A stretch of DNA of 64,000 bases. It comes from Levilactobacillus bambusae (GTDB lineage: Bacteria > Bacillota > Bacilli > Lactobacillales > Lactobacillaceae). The notes below the pieces were generated by a model. It was not told the origin of the DNA. It saw only the letters and a program-made list of their open reading frames with translations, and searched no databases. A program made the position numbers and the translations under genes. The stretch spans positions 354,855-418,854 of the forward strand of contig NZ_QCXQ01000001.1 in assembly GCF_003124125.1 (NCBI RefSeq). The letters run 5' to 3'. Positions 1-8,150 of the stretch are shown here, one piece after another (positions within the stretch are counted from its first letter, which is position 1; each line of letters opens with the position of its first letter).

Positions 1-37
1 CATTTTCTGAACAACTATTTAGACTCATTTTTAATAA

Positions 38-81
38 CAAAAAACAAAGCAGCCCTCACGTCCTGTGAGAACCACTTTGTC
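38..81 (-). terminator. Terminator downstream of the last prophage late gene
   Basis: On the minus strand a hairpin (outer pairs AAAG/CTTT, inner CTCAC/GTGAG) is followed by a run of T. It lies about 100 bases beyond the stop of the BppU-like gene and probably ends the late transcript. The remaining bases up to 182 show no gene, and I could not identify an attachment site there. Confidence 0.6.
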
Positions 82-182
82 CTATAACCATCAACATGAA
101 AAGATAATCGATAAAACTTGGATTTCGCTTCCTAACAATAACATTCTATCTTTAATCTCTTGTGTCAGGCAAGCATATAGAC

Positions 183-1496
183 TTACTCTTTTTCAGCAGC
201 GCCTAAAGTGATAGCGTCTGCTTTAGTAATGGCGCCGATCTGGTACATCTTCATGACAAAGTCCGATGACGTACCGCCGACTGGTGCGCCAGTAGTAGCT
301 TGGCAACCGGTATAGTCTAGATCATCTCCAGGCCGCAACGGGTTACCGATAGTGATGTTTCCCCAGTTAGGTGTGACATCTACTGTCGAGGCCTTTAAAA
401 CGTTGATTTTTAGCGTTCCAATCGAAAGCATAAGCACTGTTTGAGGCCAACCTAGGCCATACGAAATCGGCTGACCACTGTAGACGTTATACCCACTACC
501 GTAGCCAAAACCACCTTCGCTTACCGTGTTGGCGGTATTTATAAGGGTTGCTCCATTATCAAAACGCGCTACCCATGGGTTACCACTTCGATCTAGTGAA
601 AAGGAGCTCGGCGCACGTGTTGGTTTGGTTGATGGTTTTAAACTATCCAGCCAGTCTTGCTCTGTACCTGTGAATCCGTTCGCTACGGCGATATCATACG
701 CTGACTTACCATCTTGTCCAGATATCCCTTGAGTTCCCTGAATACCCTGTAAGCCTTGGGGGCCTTGAAGTCCCGTTGCCCCAGAGAAGTCCGTCAAGAA
801 GTTAAAACTAGATCCGTTCCAACTAAAAAGCTTCGAGTTGTCAGTGTCCTCAACATCCGATGAGATCATGACGAGGTCGCCGTCTGTCAAGCCAGCACCA
901 GCGCTAGCCGTCATCTCTGCTATAGAAGAAAAGGTTTTAGTGATAGACATGGCCTTTCCTTGTGGCCCTTGTTCGCCTTGGATGCCTTGTGGGCCTTGAG
1001 CGCCTGTTTCACCCTTTGGCCCAGCATCCCCGGTGTCACCTTTCAGTCCGTGAACCGAGTTGGCAAGAAAATCTGCGACTGTTTGACTGGTTTCATTTTT
1101 CAGCTTCTCAAACTCTTGGATAAACGCTTCGAGGGTCAGTGACGAGATGACACTACCGCTGATCCCCATTGAGTTCGCATTGATACTAAGGGAGATAAAT
1201 CCCCGATCGGGAAAGATAGATTCACCGGTACGGCTAGTGATCCATAGCTCTAAGTCGTACATCCCCGGTGGTAGTTGGGTTAAGCTACCAGTGGAAAAAG
1301 TGAAGCTGTTGGATTTGTCATCAAAACTGGCCGGATACCGGCCCACAAAGCCATCGCTATTTTTGAGTTTTACCTCGGCAGACTGTCCATCAGTTAAAAC
1401 AACCTGCATTCCATTTTCGATTGCACTAAGTTCGATACTCGTCGCTGTGTCACCGAATTTAACGCTTTCGCCTGTAAGTAAGCTGAGAATTTTCAT
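183..1496 (-). CDS. BppU-like baseplate/receptor-binding protein with collagen-like repeats
   Basis: A 437-residue phage adhesion protein. The N-terminal ~130 residues look like the BppU N-terminal domain of lactic-acid-bacteria phages, which anchors to the baseplate. Two collagen-like Gly-X-Y tracts follow (around residues 148-180 and 240-265), then a KSAYDIAVANGF-type motif common in phage fibres and a distinct C-terminal domain likely to bind the host surface. I start it at the ATG at 1496 because AAGGGGGTGG lies just upstream; the open frame runs on to 1589 without a site. It overlaps the preceding gene by 38 bases. Its place after the lysis genes is unusual, since baseplate genes normally precede holin and lysin. 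Confidence 0.8.
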   Translation of the reverse strand: MKILSLLTGESVKFGDTATSIELSAIENGMQVVLTDGQSAEVKLKNSDGFVGRYPASFDDKSNSFTFSTGSLTQLPPGMYDLELWITSRTGESIFPDRGFISLSINANSMGISGSVISSLTLEAFIQEFEKLKNETSQTVADFLANSVHGLKGDTGDAGPKGETGAQGPQGIQGEQGPQGKAMSITKTFSSIAEMTASAGAGLTDGDLVMISSDVEDTDNSKLFSWNGSSFNFLTDFSGATGLQGPQGLQGIQGTQGISGQDGKSAYDIAVANGFTGTEQDWLDSLKPSTKPTRAPSSFSLDRSGNPWVARFDNGATLINTANTVSEGGFGYGSGYNVYSGQPISYGLGWPQTVLMLSIGTLKINVLKASTVDVTPNWGNITIGNPLRPGDDLDYTGCQATTGAPVGGTSSDFVMKMYQIGAITKADAITLGAAEKE

Positions 1497-1905
1497 CTCT
1501 ACCACCCCCTTTATTTTGTGTGTCCAGTTGCTCCAGTAGCTCGTTAATTCGACCCTTAAGCTCACCGATTTGCTTAGTAAGCTTGTCAATCACGCCGGAC
1601 TGCTCCTTTATGGTCTTGGATTGCTCCTTGATCTGCTGCGACTGGGCTGTGATCTGACTGGTTTGGATTTTGATTTGAGCCGACATAGTGGAGATTTTAG
1701 TATCCTTCTCCCCAATCAAGTCGAGGTTCTTACGTGCTTCATCCTGCATATCTTGCACGGTTTTAATCATATCTTGAAGCTGGCTAAAAATTAGGGACTG
1801 ATTGCTAGTATCAGCAGTTTGGCTCTTCTGTTCATAAGTAAACCAACCGGCAATTACACCACCGGCTACAGTCAAGAAGGTCGTGATGATACTAGTCCAC
1901 TCCAT
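1459..1905 (-). CDS. Small membrane-anchored coiled-coil protein in the lysis region
   Basis: 148 residues. One N-terminal membrane segment (about residues 5-22) is followed by a long heptad-like coiled coil rich in Gln, Lys and Ile, with repeats of the type QIKEQSKTI. The start at 1905 is set by AGGAGGTGAG just upstream. It overlaps the genes on both sides, which suggests translational coupling. The shape recalls spanin-like or holin-accessory proteins, but I do not recognise a family, and a virion or exclusion role is equally possible. Confidence 0.7.
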   Translation of the reverse strand: MEWTSIITTFLTVAGGVIAGWFTYEQKSQTADTSNQSLIFSQLQDMIKTVQDMQDEARKNLDLIGEKDTKISTMSAQIKIQTSQITAQSQQIKEQSKTIKEQSGVIDKLTKQIGELKGRINELLEQLDTQNKGGGRDENSQLTYRRKR

Positions 1906-2296
1906 CTGGCTCACCTCCTGCCCATGCTTCAAGTGCGATTCGAATCGTTACCACTAGCATGAGATACGTCAAAAGGTTTACATGACCATGAATTTCATAG
2001 TCTTGCAACCAAAATGACAACGTATAGATGAACCATACGCACTCACCTATCCCGTAGCACCATTTAGTCAGCGGTGCCAAGTCAAACAGCGCTACCAGAG
2101 CCATAAAGGTACCAATGATAATCAGGCCCACCGCAAAGGGCGGGTCGTCGATATGACTAGCAAGTGTATTTAGCAGGTCCGGCCGAGCAAATTGAAATGC
2201 GTTAGTGATGAAATAAGCTCCGAGCAGAATGGTTTCAAACCTAGTTACTAGTAAAAATCGATTGGCACGAATTGAAGCGATAAGCTGTTTCTTCAT
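1892..2296 (-). CDS. Four-helix membrane protein next to the endolysin
   Basis: 134 residues with about four hydrophobic segments and short loops, starting MKKQLIASIRANRF. The ATG at 2296 has AAGGGGTG upstream. A GTG at 2305 overlapping the endolysin stop is an alternative. Its position directly after the endolysin suggests a second holin or holin regulator. No specific family is recognised, so this is inference from position and topology. Confidence 0.7.
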   Translation of the reverse strand: MKKQLIASIRANRFLLVTRFETILLGAYFITNAFQFARPDLLNTLASHIDDPPFAVGLIIIGTFMALVALFDLAPLTKWCYGIGECVWFIYTLSFWLQDYEIHGHVNLLTYLMLVVTIRIALEAWAGGEPDGVD

Positions 2297-2301
2297 CTCG
2301 C

Positions 2302-3126
2302 TCACCCCTTGTACTCAACAAAATCCTTGTTTGCCGTTACGTAGGCTTCTTGCGCCTTGTCACTTCCTACGAGCGTCTTAAGCCGGTAGATGTCACCATA
2401 CTTAACTGGAACAGCGTAAAACTGCGATCCCTTTGCCCACCGGGTGTGTTTGCTTTGCTTAAAGGCTTTATCTTGGTAACCCCAGACCATCTTCGACTTC
2501 ACTTGATATAAGCCCGCCTTGCCCCAGTAGCTGTCACTTTCACTTGGGGACGGGGATGAAGTAGACGTGCCCATCAACGAACCATCAAAGTCATAGCTTG
2601 CGTCTACCCCGTAAAAGTTATCGGTAAATTGCCAGGCGTTTGCGTGGTCCACCCCCGGCTGGTCCACGCCGTAGGAAGCTACCCAGATATGTTTATCAGC
2701 AAGCAGGTTATAGTCAACTCGCTTACTCTGCAGCCAGCTAGATGAGGTATAAGTGATAACATGCTCATAGCCATTTTTCTTCAAAATAGCGATAAAAGCA
2801 TTGACTGAGCTAGTCGTGCTAGTTGGCAAGTCACTGGCCTCCACGTCAATCGCTAGCACCGTAGTCTTGTCGAGTCCAAAGGCTTGCACCTGCTTTAAAA
2901 AGTAGTTAGCTTCAGCCGTTGCTGCACCATGGAAGAAGTGATAAACGCCCACTGCCCCAAAGACTTTAAGGCCATTGGAAACCTGTGCCCCAGCCTTAGG
3001 ATTAAGATAGTTGGTTCCTTCCGTCAGCTTGACCATCAAGCCCCTAGCGCCGTTTTTATATAGGTTTTGGAAGAAAGATTGAGTTGAGTCTTGGTAGCTT
3101 GATACATCGATTACGATTTTTGACAT
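2302..3126 (-). CDS. Phage endolysin, GH25 lysozyme with C-terminal wall-binding domain
   Basis: 274 residues. The N-terminal ~190 residues are a glycoside hydrolase 25 (Chalaropsis-type) muramidase: VIDVSSYQD at the start, VKLTEGTNY, VGVYHFFHG and AIDVEAS carry the expected acidic active-site residues. The C-terminal ~80 residues (YWGKAGLYQVKSK to YVTANKDFVEYKG) look like a lactobacillar SH3-like or DUF5776 wall-binding module. It cuts peptidoglycan at the end of the lytic cycle. The ATG at 3126 is preceded by AAAGGGGGATG; two in-frame upstream Met codons are too close to or before that site. There is no signal peptide, so export must depend on the holin. Confidence 0.93.
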   Translation of the reverse strand: MSKIVIDVSSYQDSTQSFFQNLYKNGARGLMVKLTEGTNYLNPKAGAQVSNGLKVFGAVGVYHFFHGAATAEANYFLKQVQAFGLDKTTVLAIDVEASDLPTSTTSSVNAFIAILKKNGYEHVITYTSSSWLQSKRVDYNLLADKHIWVASYGVDQPGVDHANAWQFTDNFYGVDASYDFDGSLMGTSTSSPSPSESDSYWGKAGLYQVKSKMVWGYQDKAFKQSKHTRWAKGSQFYAVPVKYGDIYRLKTLVGSDKAQEAYVTANKDFVEYKG

Positions 3127-3127
3127 G

Positions 3128-3520
3128 CTAGTCATCCCCCTTTGCAGGTTCATCAGTGACAACTTCAATGGTCTTGTGGTTATCTCCTCCAGTGGTCTTG
3201 TAAGCCTGGTAGGCTTGCTCTACGAGGGCGCTAAGTGCTGATACATCCACTTTGTACCCGTTCTTTTGGAGCTGGTCGTTCACAAATCGAATAGCTTCTT
3301 TCTTGCGGTCACTACCCGATAGGTCTTGCATAACCGCCATTTCTGGCACGATAGCATCCGATAACTTCAATCCCAGTTCTAAAGCGTTCTTAGTCTTTTG
3401 GCTCGTGGCTGATTCTACCTTAGTGGTTACAATTGGGCGCACAAACTTATACAAGGCTGCAATTAGGGTAACTAAAAAGGCGACTAAGCTAGCCGCCGTG
3501 GTTCCATCAACAATATTCAC
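3128..3520 (-). CDS. Holin, phage LL-H family
   Basis: 130 residues with one N-terminal membrane segment (AASLVAFLVTLIAALYKFV), a charged middle and an acidic tail ending EPAKGDD, the layout of LLH-type holins of lactobacillus phages. The start is taken as the GTG at 3520, with GGAGG eight bases upstream. The longer open frame to 3568 would run through a terminator hairpin and has no ribosome site. It lies immediately upstream of the endolysin with a one-base gap. Confidence 0.8.
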   Translation of the reverse strand: MNIVDGTTAASLVAFLVTLIAALYKFVRPIVTTKVESATSQKTKNALELGLKLSDAIVPEMAVMQDLSGSDRKKEAIRFVNDQLQKNGYKVDVSALSALVEQAYQAYKTTGGDNHKTIEVVTDEPAKGDD

Positions 3521-3545
3521 AATAAATTCCTCCAATTTTATATAT

Positions 3546-3580
3546 AAAAAGGACAACTTCATTATCAAGTTGTCCTTTTC
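3546..3580 (-). terminator. Hairpin before the lysis cassette
   Basis: A 13-bp perfect inverted repeat (3547-3559 with 3567-3579, arm AAAAGGACAACTT) followed on the minus strand by five T. It works on paper in both directions and separates the tail genes from holin and endolysin, so it may set how much lysis mRNA is made. Confidence 0.75.
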
Positions 3581-3598
3581 GAGTATGTTATTTACACA

Positions 3599-3850
3599 TT
3601 ATTCCTTTGTTGTAGTAGACGCTTCAGCATCCAAACCATCCTGAATTTCATCTGCTTTATCTTGAAAATCATCTCGATCCTGTCGAACTGCCGGCTTATT
3701 TGTATCATAGACATCTGGGAGTAAAACGTTCATAGAAATATTTGCATAACTTTGATCAGCCGAAATATTCGTTGTGAAAGTTGCTACTCGTTGTCCATTG
3801 ATAAGCGATTCACCGTTAAGCGTAATTGATTGTGCCGTAGTTAAAGACAT
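3599..3850 (-). CDS. Small acidic phage protein of unknown function
   Basis: 83 residues, starting MSLTTAQSITLNGES and ending in an Asp/Glu/Thr-rich tail. The start at 3850 follows AAGGAAGGAAG. It lies between the tail fibre genes and holin, where siphophages carry small baseplate or XkdX-like accessory proteins. No family is recognised. Confidence 0.7.
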   Translation of the reverse strand: MSLTTAQSITLNGESLINGQRVATFTTNISADQSYANISMNVLLPDVYDTNKPAVRQDRDDFQDKADEIQDGLDAEASTTTKE

Positions 3851-3866
3851 AATATTCTTCCTTCCT

Positions 3867-4289
3867 TTATTGTTCTTCTTCAAAATCAACATCTAGTGCG
3901 TTACATAAAGCATCGTAAATAATTGCATCGTCGCCGGAAAGTTCAACTGAACAATTCATCAAAATTCGCTGAATATCACTTTGATGATCAGTATAAGTTG
4001 GTTGGTCAATTTCTACTTTTTCATTCAGTAATTTATTAGTTGCTACTTGAAACTGACCCATATCCGTAATCCGATATTGATCACCAGCCACAATAACTGG
4101 ATTGCCATTTTCATCCCGTGCTACATACTCCTCCAGAAGAGACTTTTGCGATTTTTCTAGGATTTTAATTGGACTTTTAAACATTTTGACAAAACGTGTC
4201 CGCGCAATAGACTCATACCCAGTTAACGGAATTTTTTGCATTAGTTCGACCGCTCCAGCTAAATATTGGTTCTGTAGAGTTAATTTCAT
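3867..4289 (-). CDS. DUF1617-like phage protein
   Basis: 140 residues beginning MKLTLQNQYLAGAVELMQ, with a RTRFVKMF segment and a very acidic C-terminus. The pattern resembles DUF1617 proteins found downstream of tail fibre genes in lactococcal and lactobacillar phages; the assignment is from memory of the family. Its ATG overlaps the stop of the preceding gene (TAATG), indicating translational coupling. Function unknown. Confidence 0.75.
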   Translation of the reverse strand: MKLTLQNQYLAGAVELMQKIPLTGYESIARTRFVKMFKSPIKILEKSQKSLLEEYVARDENGNPVIVAGDQYRITDMGQFQVATNKLLNEKVEIDQPTYTDHQSDIQRILMNCSVELSGDDAIIYDALCNALDVDFEEEQ

Positions 4290-4525
4290 TAGTCATCCTC
4301 CGTAATTTGATTGTTCTCTGCATTTATCTTGACTAGTACGGCATTGGGATAACCTGCGGCGCCCCCTTGAATCGAATTAAATTCTTCCTTAGTAAGTCGT
4401 ATCATCCCATGTTGATTTGTATGAGGAGTAGTTAGATTGTAGGAAATTGTATAAGGATCTCCATCGCTTTTAGGAAATACCACATTAATTACTGTAATTG
4501 CTTCGCTTACACTAATGGTTATCAC
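4289..4525 (-). CDS. Small phage protein with unclear start codon
   Basis: About 75-78 residues. The only ordinary start codon is the GTG at 4525, but it overlaps the ribosome site AAGGAG itself. An ATT lies eight bases after that site (4516), at ideal distance. It overlaps the end of the tail fibre gene and is coupled to the next gene by TAATG. No family is recognised. Confidence 0.65.
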   Translation of the reverse strand: MITISVSEAITVINVVFPKSDGDPYTISYNLTTPHTNQHGMIRLTKEEFNSIQGGAAGYPNAVLVKINAENNQITEDD

Positions 4526-7500
4526 TCCTTAATTCATAAACCTCTTTTTCTAGTTCCAAGACACGTCTAAAAAGCTCTTGGACATTTAAATGTTCAAGAG
4601 CAGAAATACGATCATAATTAATGCCTTCAAGCTGTCCATCTGCTCCGCGTTCAACTAGCATTTCTAACCCAGCATATGCAAGGTCCTCAGCAATAAAGCC
4701 TAGGTAAGGATTGAGCTGAGGTGTTCCAAAACTATCGGCCATCCCATTTGTCATTTCATCCACGATCGATTCTGTTTCTGCCTTATCATACCAAGTTTTA
4801 GCCTTAATATTTAATAACGCATGTGCCAGTTCGGAATCATTAAAATCAGAAATATTTATTTTATACTTTGATGCTGAACTGGACCTAACTAAGGCACCGT
4901 CTGCGGCCACATAAACATTTGCAGAACTACTTGCTGTTCGCGTATAGATCGACGTTGCATGAACGTAGTTACCGCGTAATTCTACTCGGTTTCCTCTGGA
5001 ATTTCCTTTTCCGTCCGTACCAACACGAATAGACGGTGAATCCTTCCAAAGACTAACTATAGAATCCATGGGTGTGCCACCGACCATAACAACACCCCTA
5101 TCAGCTCCGCCGACCCTTGTTTGACTCCACGTTCCATCATCATTTTGACCTGCTGAAATTCCGGCAAATGTTTCTTGTCCCATATCAAGTATAGAGGGTG
5201 GATTAGCACTGTTATACATTGCAATAAAATTACGCCCAATTAGACTAGAAGTGCTAAAGCTTCCACCTGTCACGGCGTTTTGAATAGCGAAATATGGTGA
5301 AGCTCGCAGACTAAAAATATTAGGATCTGTAAATTGAAGCTGTCCGCCCTGAAGTAACACACGTGAAGAACTATCTGCTACGGAAACATATTTGCTATCA
5401 ATATTGATATCAATACCATTATCTGCCGAGTGGATACGCCCCTTTTGAAAGGTTACAGTCCCTGTACTCAAATTAATGCTCAAATTTGCACCACTAATTG
5501 TTCCTGTAGTAATATTATTCGCATTTAAATTAATCAAGTTAATAGTTGCGGCATCAATGGTTCCAGCTGTTAACTTAGAGGCTGATAAATTACCAATTTG
5601 TGCATCCCCGATTGTTCCACTTTTAATAGAGACACTGCCATTTAAAATAATTTTGTTACTATCCAATAGAATGGTATTACCATTCATATCAAATATTGAA
5701 GTCGTCCCATCTGCATTGGAAACCCTCATTTGAATATCATCAATAGTTGCTAAAATATCCGTCTGACTTGCCGTATCAGGGTGATAAGCTACTGAAGACT
5801 TCCCATGATTGATAATCGGGTTAATCATGATAGCGTGCACATGGGTACCTCTTAACCAGTATTGTATACCCACATACTTTGCTCCACTAACCACTGCTAC
5901 GTCTTCAATAGTACTAGTAACCCACGCCTCTTTTGCAGAACTTAATGGTACTTGTATGTCCTTATTACCAATACGTGTACCCGCATCATTATAATAGGCA
6001 ACTGTAGCACCAACACTGGCATCACTTGTACTATCTGCATAAATTTTCAATGTAACTTGTGCTGAATAAGCATTATACGTAGCATCTACATCCGTACTAA
6101 TGAGTGGTAAATGTTTAGATTCCCCAAATTCAAGTCCTCCGGTATATGTTCCATTATAATTCACCGCAAATCCCGGTGATCCACTCCCTGTTGAAACAGC
6201 CGCCGTACTTAAATATGCTTTTCCAAACAAGTTCCACCCTTCGGCCTTATTCGCATAGGATGAATTATAAACATAATTACTACTGCCAGAATTAGCTATA
6301 GCAACTCTCCAAGCACTATCAATTTGTTCGACAGTACTTTCATTTGCCTTACCTGCAACGGTGTCTTTTAACACGCCCACAGAATCATTCGCTGATTCTG
6401 CAGTTTTGAAAGCATCCGCTGCAGAATTATAAGCGTCATCGGCTTTGTTCTTGGCATCCTGTGCATTTTGTGCTGCTTCATTTGCTATATTAGCTGCTTC
6501 TTCGCCACTAACATCTGAAGCCTTAAGTATCCATTCTCCATTCTCATAGATGTACATTTCGGTTTTCCCGTTAACATCTTTGTACCAAACATCATTTTCT
6601 TTAGGATTTGTAGGCGTTTCTGTGCCAGTAAAAACATAATTGCCTCCGCCAGCTGCCAAGTGTCCTTGAATATCGTTAATAACTTGATGAAGTGTACCCT
6701 GATAAGAATATCCAGATTCATTAGTAACCGTTTCTGATGTTGATGAGACTGCTGATAGTGAGCCGTCAAACGTCAGTACATAACTGTTATTTAATGTCAG
6801 GAAGGTGTTTCCTTTTGTGTCCTGTATCTTTAACCAATCTCCAGCCTCAACAGCTGGGTTACCAAACCAATTGAGAGTATAAGGATAAAAAGACAGTCCT
6901 TTAACCATGTTAAAAACATTGTCCAACAAATCTTGAGTCATGGAATTGTTCGTCAGAGCTACTTGAGACCCGGTTGTTACTCCAGATTGCAAAGTTGCTG
7001 TTGTGTCGCTTGCAGAAGCATCATCCCCAAGGACGGTTGTTGTTACGGAGCATGAGATTCCAGACAGATTATAAACCGACTCATTCTTGGTTAGTCCTTG
7101 AAATTCATAATTTTCTGGTGCGATCGCAAAAGTATCATCACTTAACGATCGTAGTTCTAATTCTCCTGAACGGTTAAAGGTAACGTACCCCGCAATAAAC
7201 TGGGCTAGCATCCCCAACGCATTACGATAAGTCTGACCAACAATCGGAGCAATATCATTGGTAGCTGGTAATCGTTCTACATTGTTTGTGTTAACAGATA
7301 CACCTGCTGCATTAGCAATTTCTAAAACCAGGTCTTTTACAGAATGTTTATTGATTCCGTCAATTGGGACGTAAGTACCTTCTAAGTAAGCCATTTTATC
7401 TACTGCAGTTAGTGTTGTTTGCTCAGCATTACGATCCTGCTGAATCTCATCCGAAATAATAAAAACCCCAAGTGGCGCATATTCAAACGTTCCATCAGAA

Positions 7501-7757
7501 AGTTGAATACCCACTTGAGGCTTTAAAACATCGTTCTGTTTTAGGCCTTCTTGAAGGTCAGCAAATACTATCTTGATTGTATTCTCAAAAGTTGATCCTA
7601 TTCCAAAGGCATCCCCTGTGAAGGCCGCGGAATCATACTCAAGACTAACCACATCTTCTGCTGTAAATGTAGTTTTATCATTAACGATTAATTTTAAGCT
7701 TAGTACCCGTGTATCTCCAGCAAACGCCTGATTAAACGCATCTGATTGTTTTAGCAC
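4512..7757 (-). CDS. Tail-associated fibre protein with C-terminal S74 chaperone
   Basis: 1081 residues. The N-terminal ~350 residues look like the tail hub/Tal region of siphophages (DKMAYLEGTYVPIDG, ISDEIQQDRN). A short coiled coil follows (ANEAAQNAQDAKNKADD), then a carbohydrate-binding-like and beta-helical fibre section (repeats of GTIDAATINLINLNANNITTGTISG type). The last ~110 residues match an intramolecular chaperone of the peptidase S74 type: SASKYKINI supplies the Ser-Lys pair, then YLGFIAEDLA and a final helix. S74 domains trimerise the fibre and then cut themselves off. It lies directly after the DUF6711-like gene, as expected for the distal tail. Confidence 0.85.
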   Translation of the reverse strand: MLKQSDAFNQAFAGDTRVLSLKLIVNDKTTFTAEDVVSLEYDSAAFTGDAFGIGSTFENTIKIVFADLQEGLKQNDVLKPQVGIQLSDGTFEYAPLGVFIISDEIQQDRNAEQTTLTAVDKMAYLEGTYVPIDGINKHSVKDLVLEIANAAGVSVNTNNVERLPATNDIAPIVGQTYRNALGMLAQFIAGYVTFNRSGELELRSLSDDTFAIAPENYEFQGLTKNESVYNLSGISCSVTTTVLGDDASASDTTATLQSGVTTGSQVALTNNSMTQDLLDNVFNMVKGLSFYPYTLNWFGNPAVEAGDWLKIQDTKGNTFLTLNNSYVLTFDGSLSAVSSTSETVTNESGYSYQGTLHQVINDIQGHLAAGGGNYVFTGTETPTNPKENDVWYKDVNGKTEMYIYENGEWILKASDVSGEEAANIANEAAQNAQDAKNKADDAYNSAADAFKTAESANDSVGVLKDTVAGKANESTVEQIDSAWRVAIANSGSSNYVYNSSYANKAEGWNLFGKAYLSTAAVSTGSGSPGFAVNYNGTYTGGLEFGESKHLPLISTDVDATYNAYSAQVTLKIYADSTSDASVGATVAYYNDAGTRIGNKDIQVPLSSAKEAWVTSTIEDVAVVSGAKYVGIQYWLRGTHVHAIMINPIINHGKSSVAYHPDTASQTDILATIDDIQMRVSNADGTTSIFDMNGNTILLDSNKIILNGSVSIKSGTIGDAQIGNLSASKLTAGTIDAATINLINLNANNITTGTISGANLSINLSTGTVTFQKGRIHSADNGIDINIDSKYVSVADSSSRVLLQGGQLQFTDPNIFSLRASPYFAIQNAVTGGSFSTSSLIGRNFIAMYNSANPPSILDMGQETFAGISAGQNDDGTWSQTRVGGADRGVVMVGGTPMDSIVSLWKDSPSIRVGTDGKGNSRGNRVELRGNYVHATSIYTRTASSSANVYVAADGALVRSSSASKYKINISDFNDSELAHALLNIKAKTWYDKAETESIVDEMTNGMADSFGTPQLNPYLGFIAEDLAYAGLEMLVERGADGQLEGINYDRISALEHLNVQELFRRVLELEKEVYELRSDNH

Positions 7758-7769
7758 TTTATCGCCTCC

Positions 7770-8132
7770 CTATTGTTCAATGAAGTCACACGATAAAGAT
7801 TGCCACGCCATTGATTTCATATTTTCATTCCACGAATAGGATGGCGATGTTCGATCACCAACATAGAACGTTTTTGTCACTTCTTTACCTTCTTGACCAT
7901 CTAAATAAGTACATTGAAAAAAGGGCTCCTTAATTGCCGTTAGAATCTGACTTAACTGTTCTATAGAAAGCGGACCCCATTGAATGGTCAACTTTCGTTT
8001 AACAGCAACACGGTCACGAGTTAATTTTCCCGCAGCATTCCGGGTTGATTTACCATCGATATCATTAACAATGAATTGATACTGCGTTGGGGTCGGCAAG
8101 GCGGTCCCGTTGACGGATAAAGCATAAGCCAT
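7770..8132 (-). CDS. DUF6711-like distal tail protein
   Basis: 120 residues, MAYALSVNGTALPTP at the N-terminus and RNAAGKLTRDRVAVKRKL further on, matching the small DUF6711 family that sits between tape measure and tail hub genes in Gram-positive siphophages. It probably belongs to the distal tail or baseplate hub. Strict synteny supports the call; the biochemical role is not known to me. Confidence 0.75.
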   Translation of the reverse strand: MAYALSVNGTALPTPTQYQFIVNDIDGKSTRNAAGKLTRDRVAVKRKLTIQWGPLSIEQLSQILTAIKEPFFQCTYLDGQEGKEVTKTFYVGDRTSPSYSWNENMKSMAWQSLSCDFIEQ

Positions 8133-8150
8133 CCTCTTTCATCTCCTGAT

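Noticed and set aside
1-182. An attL site matching the integrase end
   Set aside because: I compared this stretch with 44328-44470 by eye and found no shared core longer than about eight bases, so I do not call an attachment site here.
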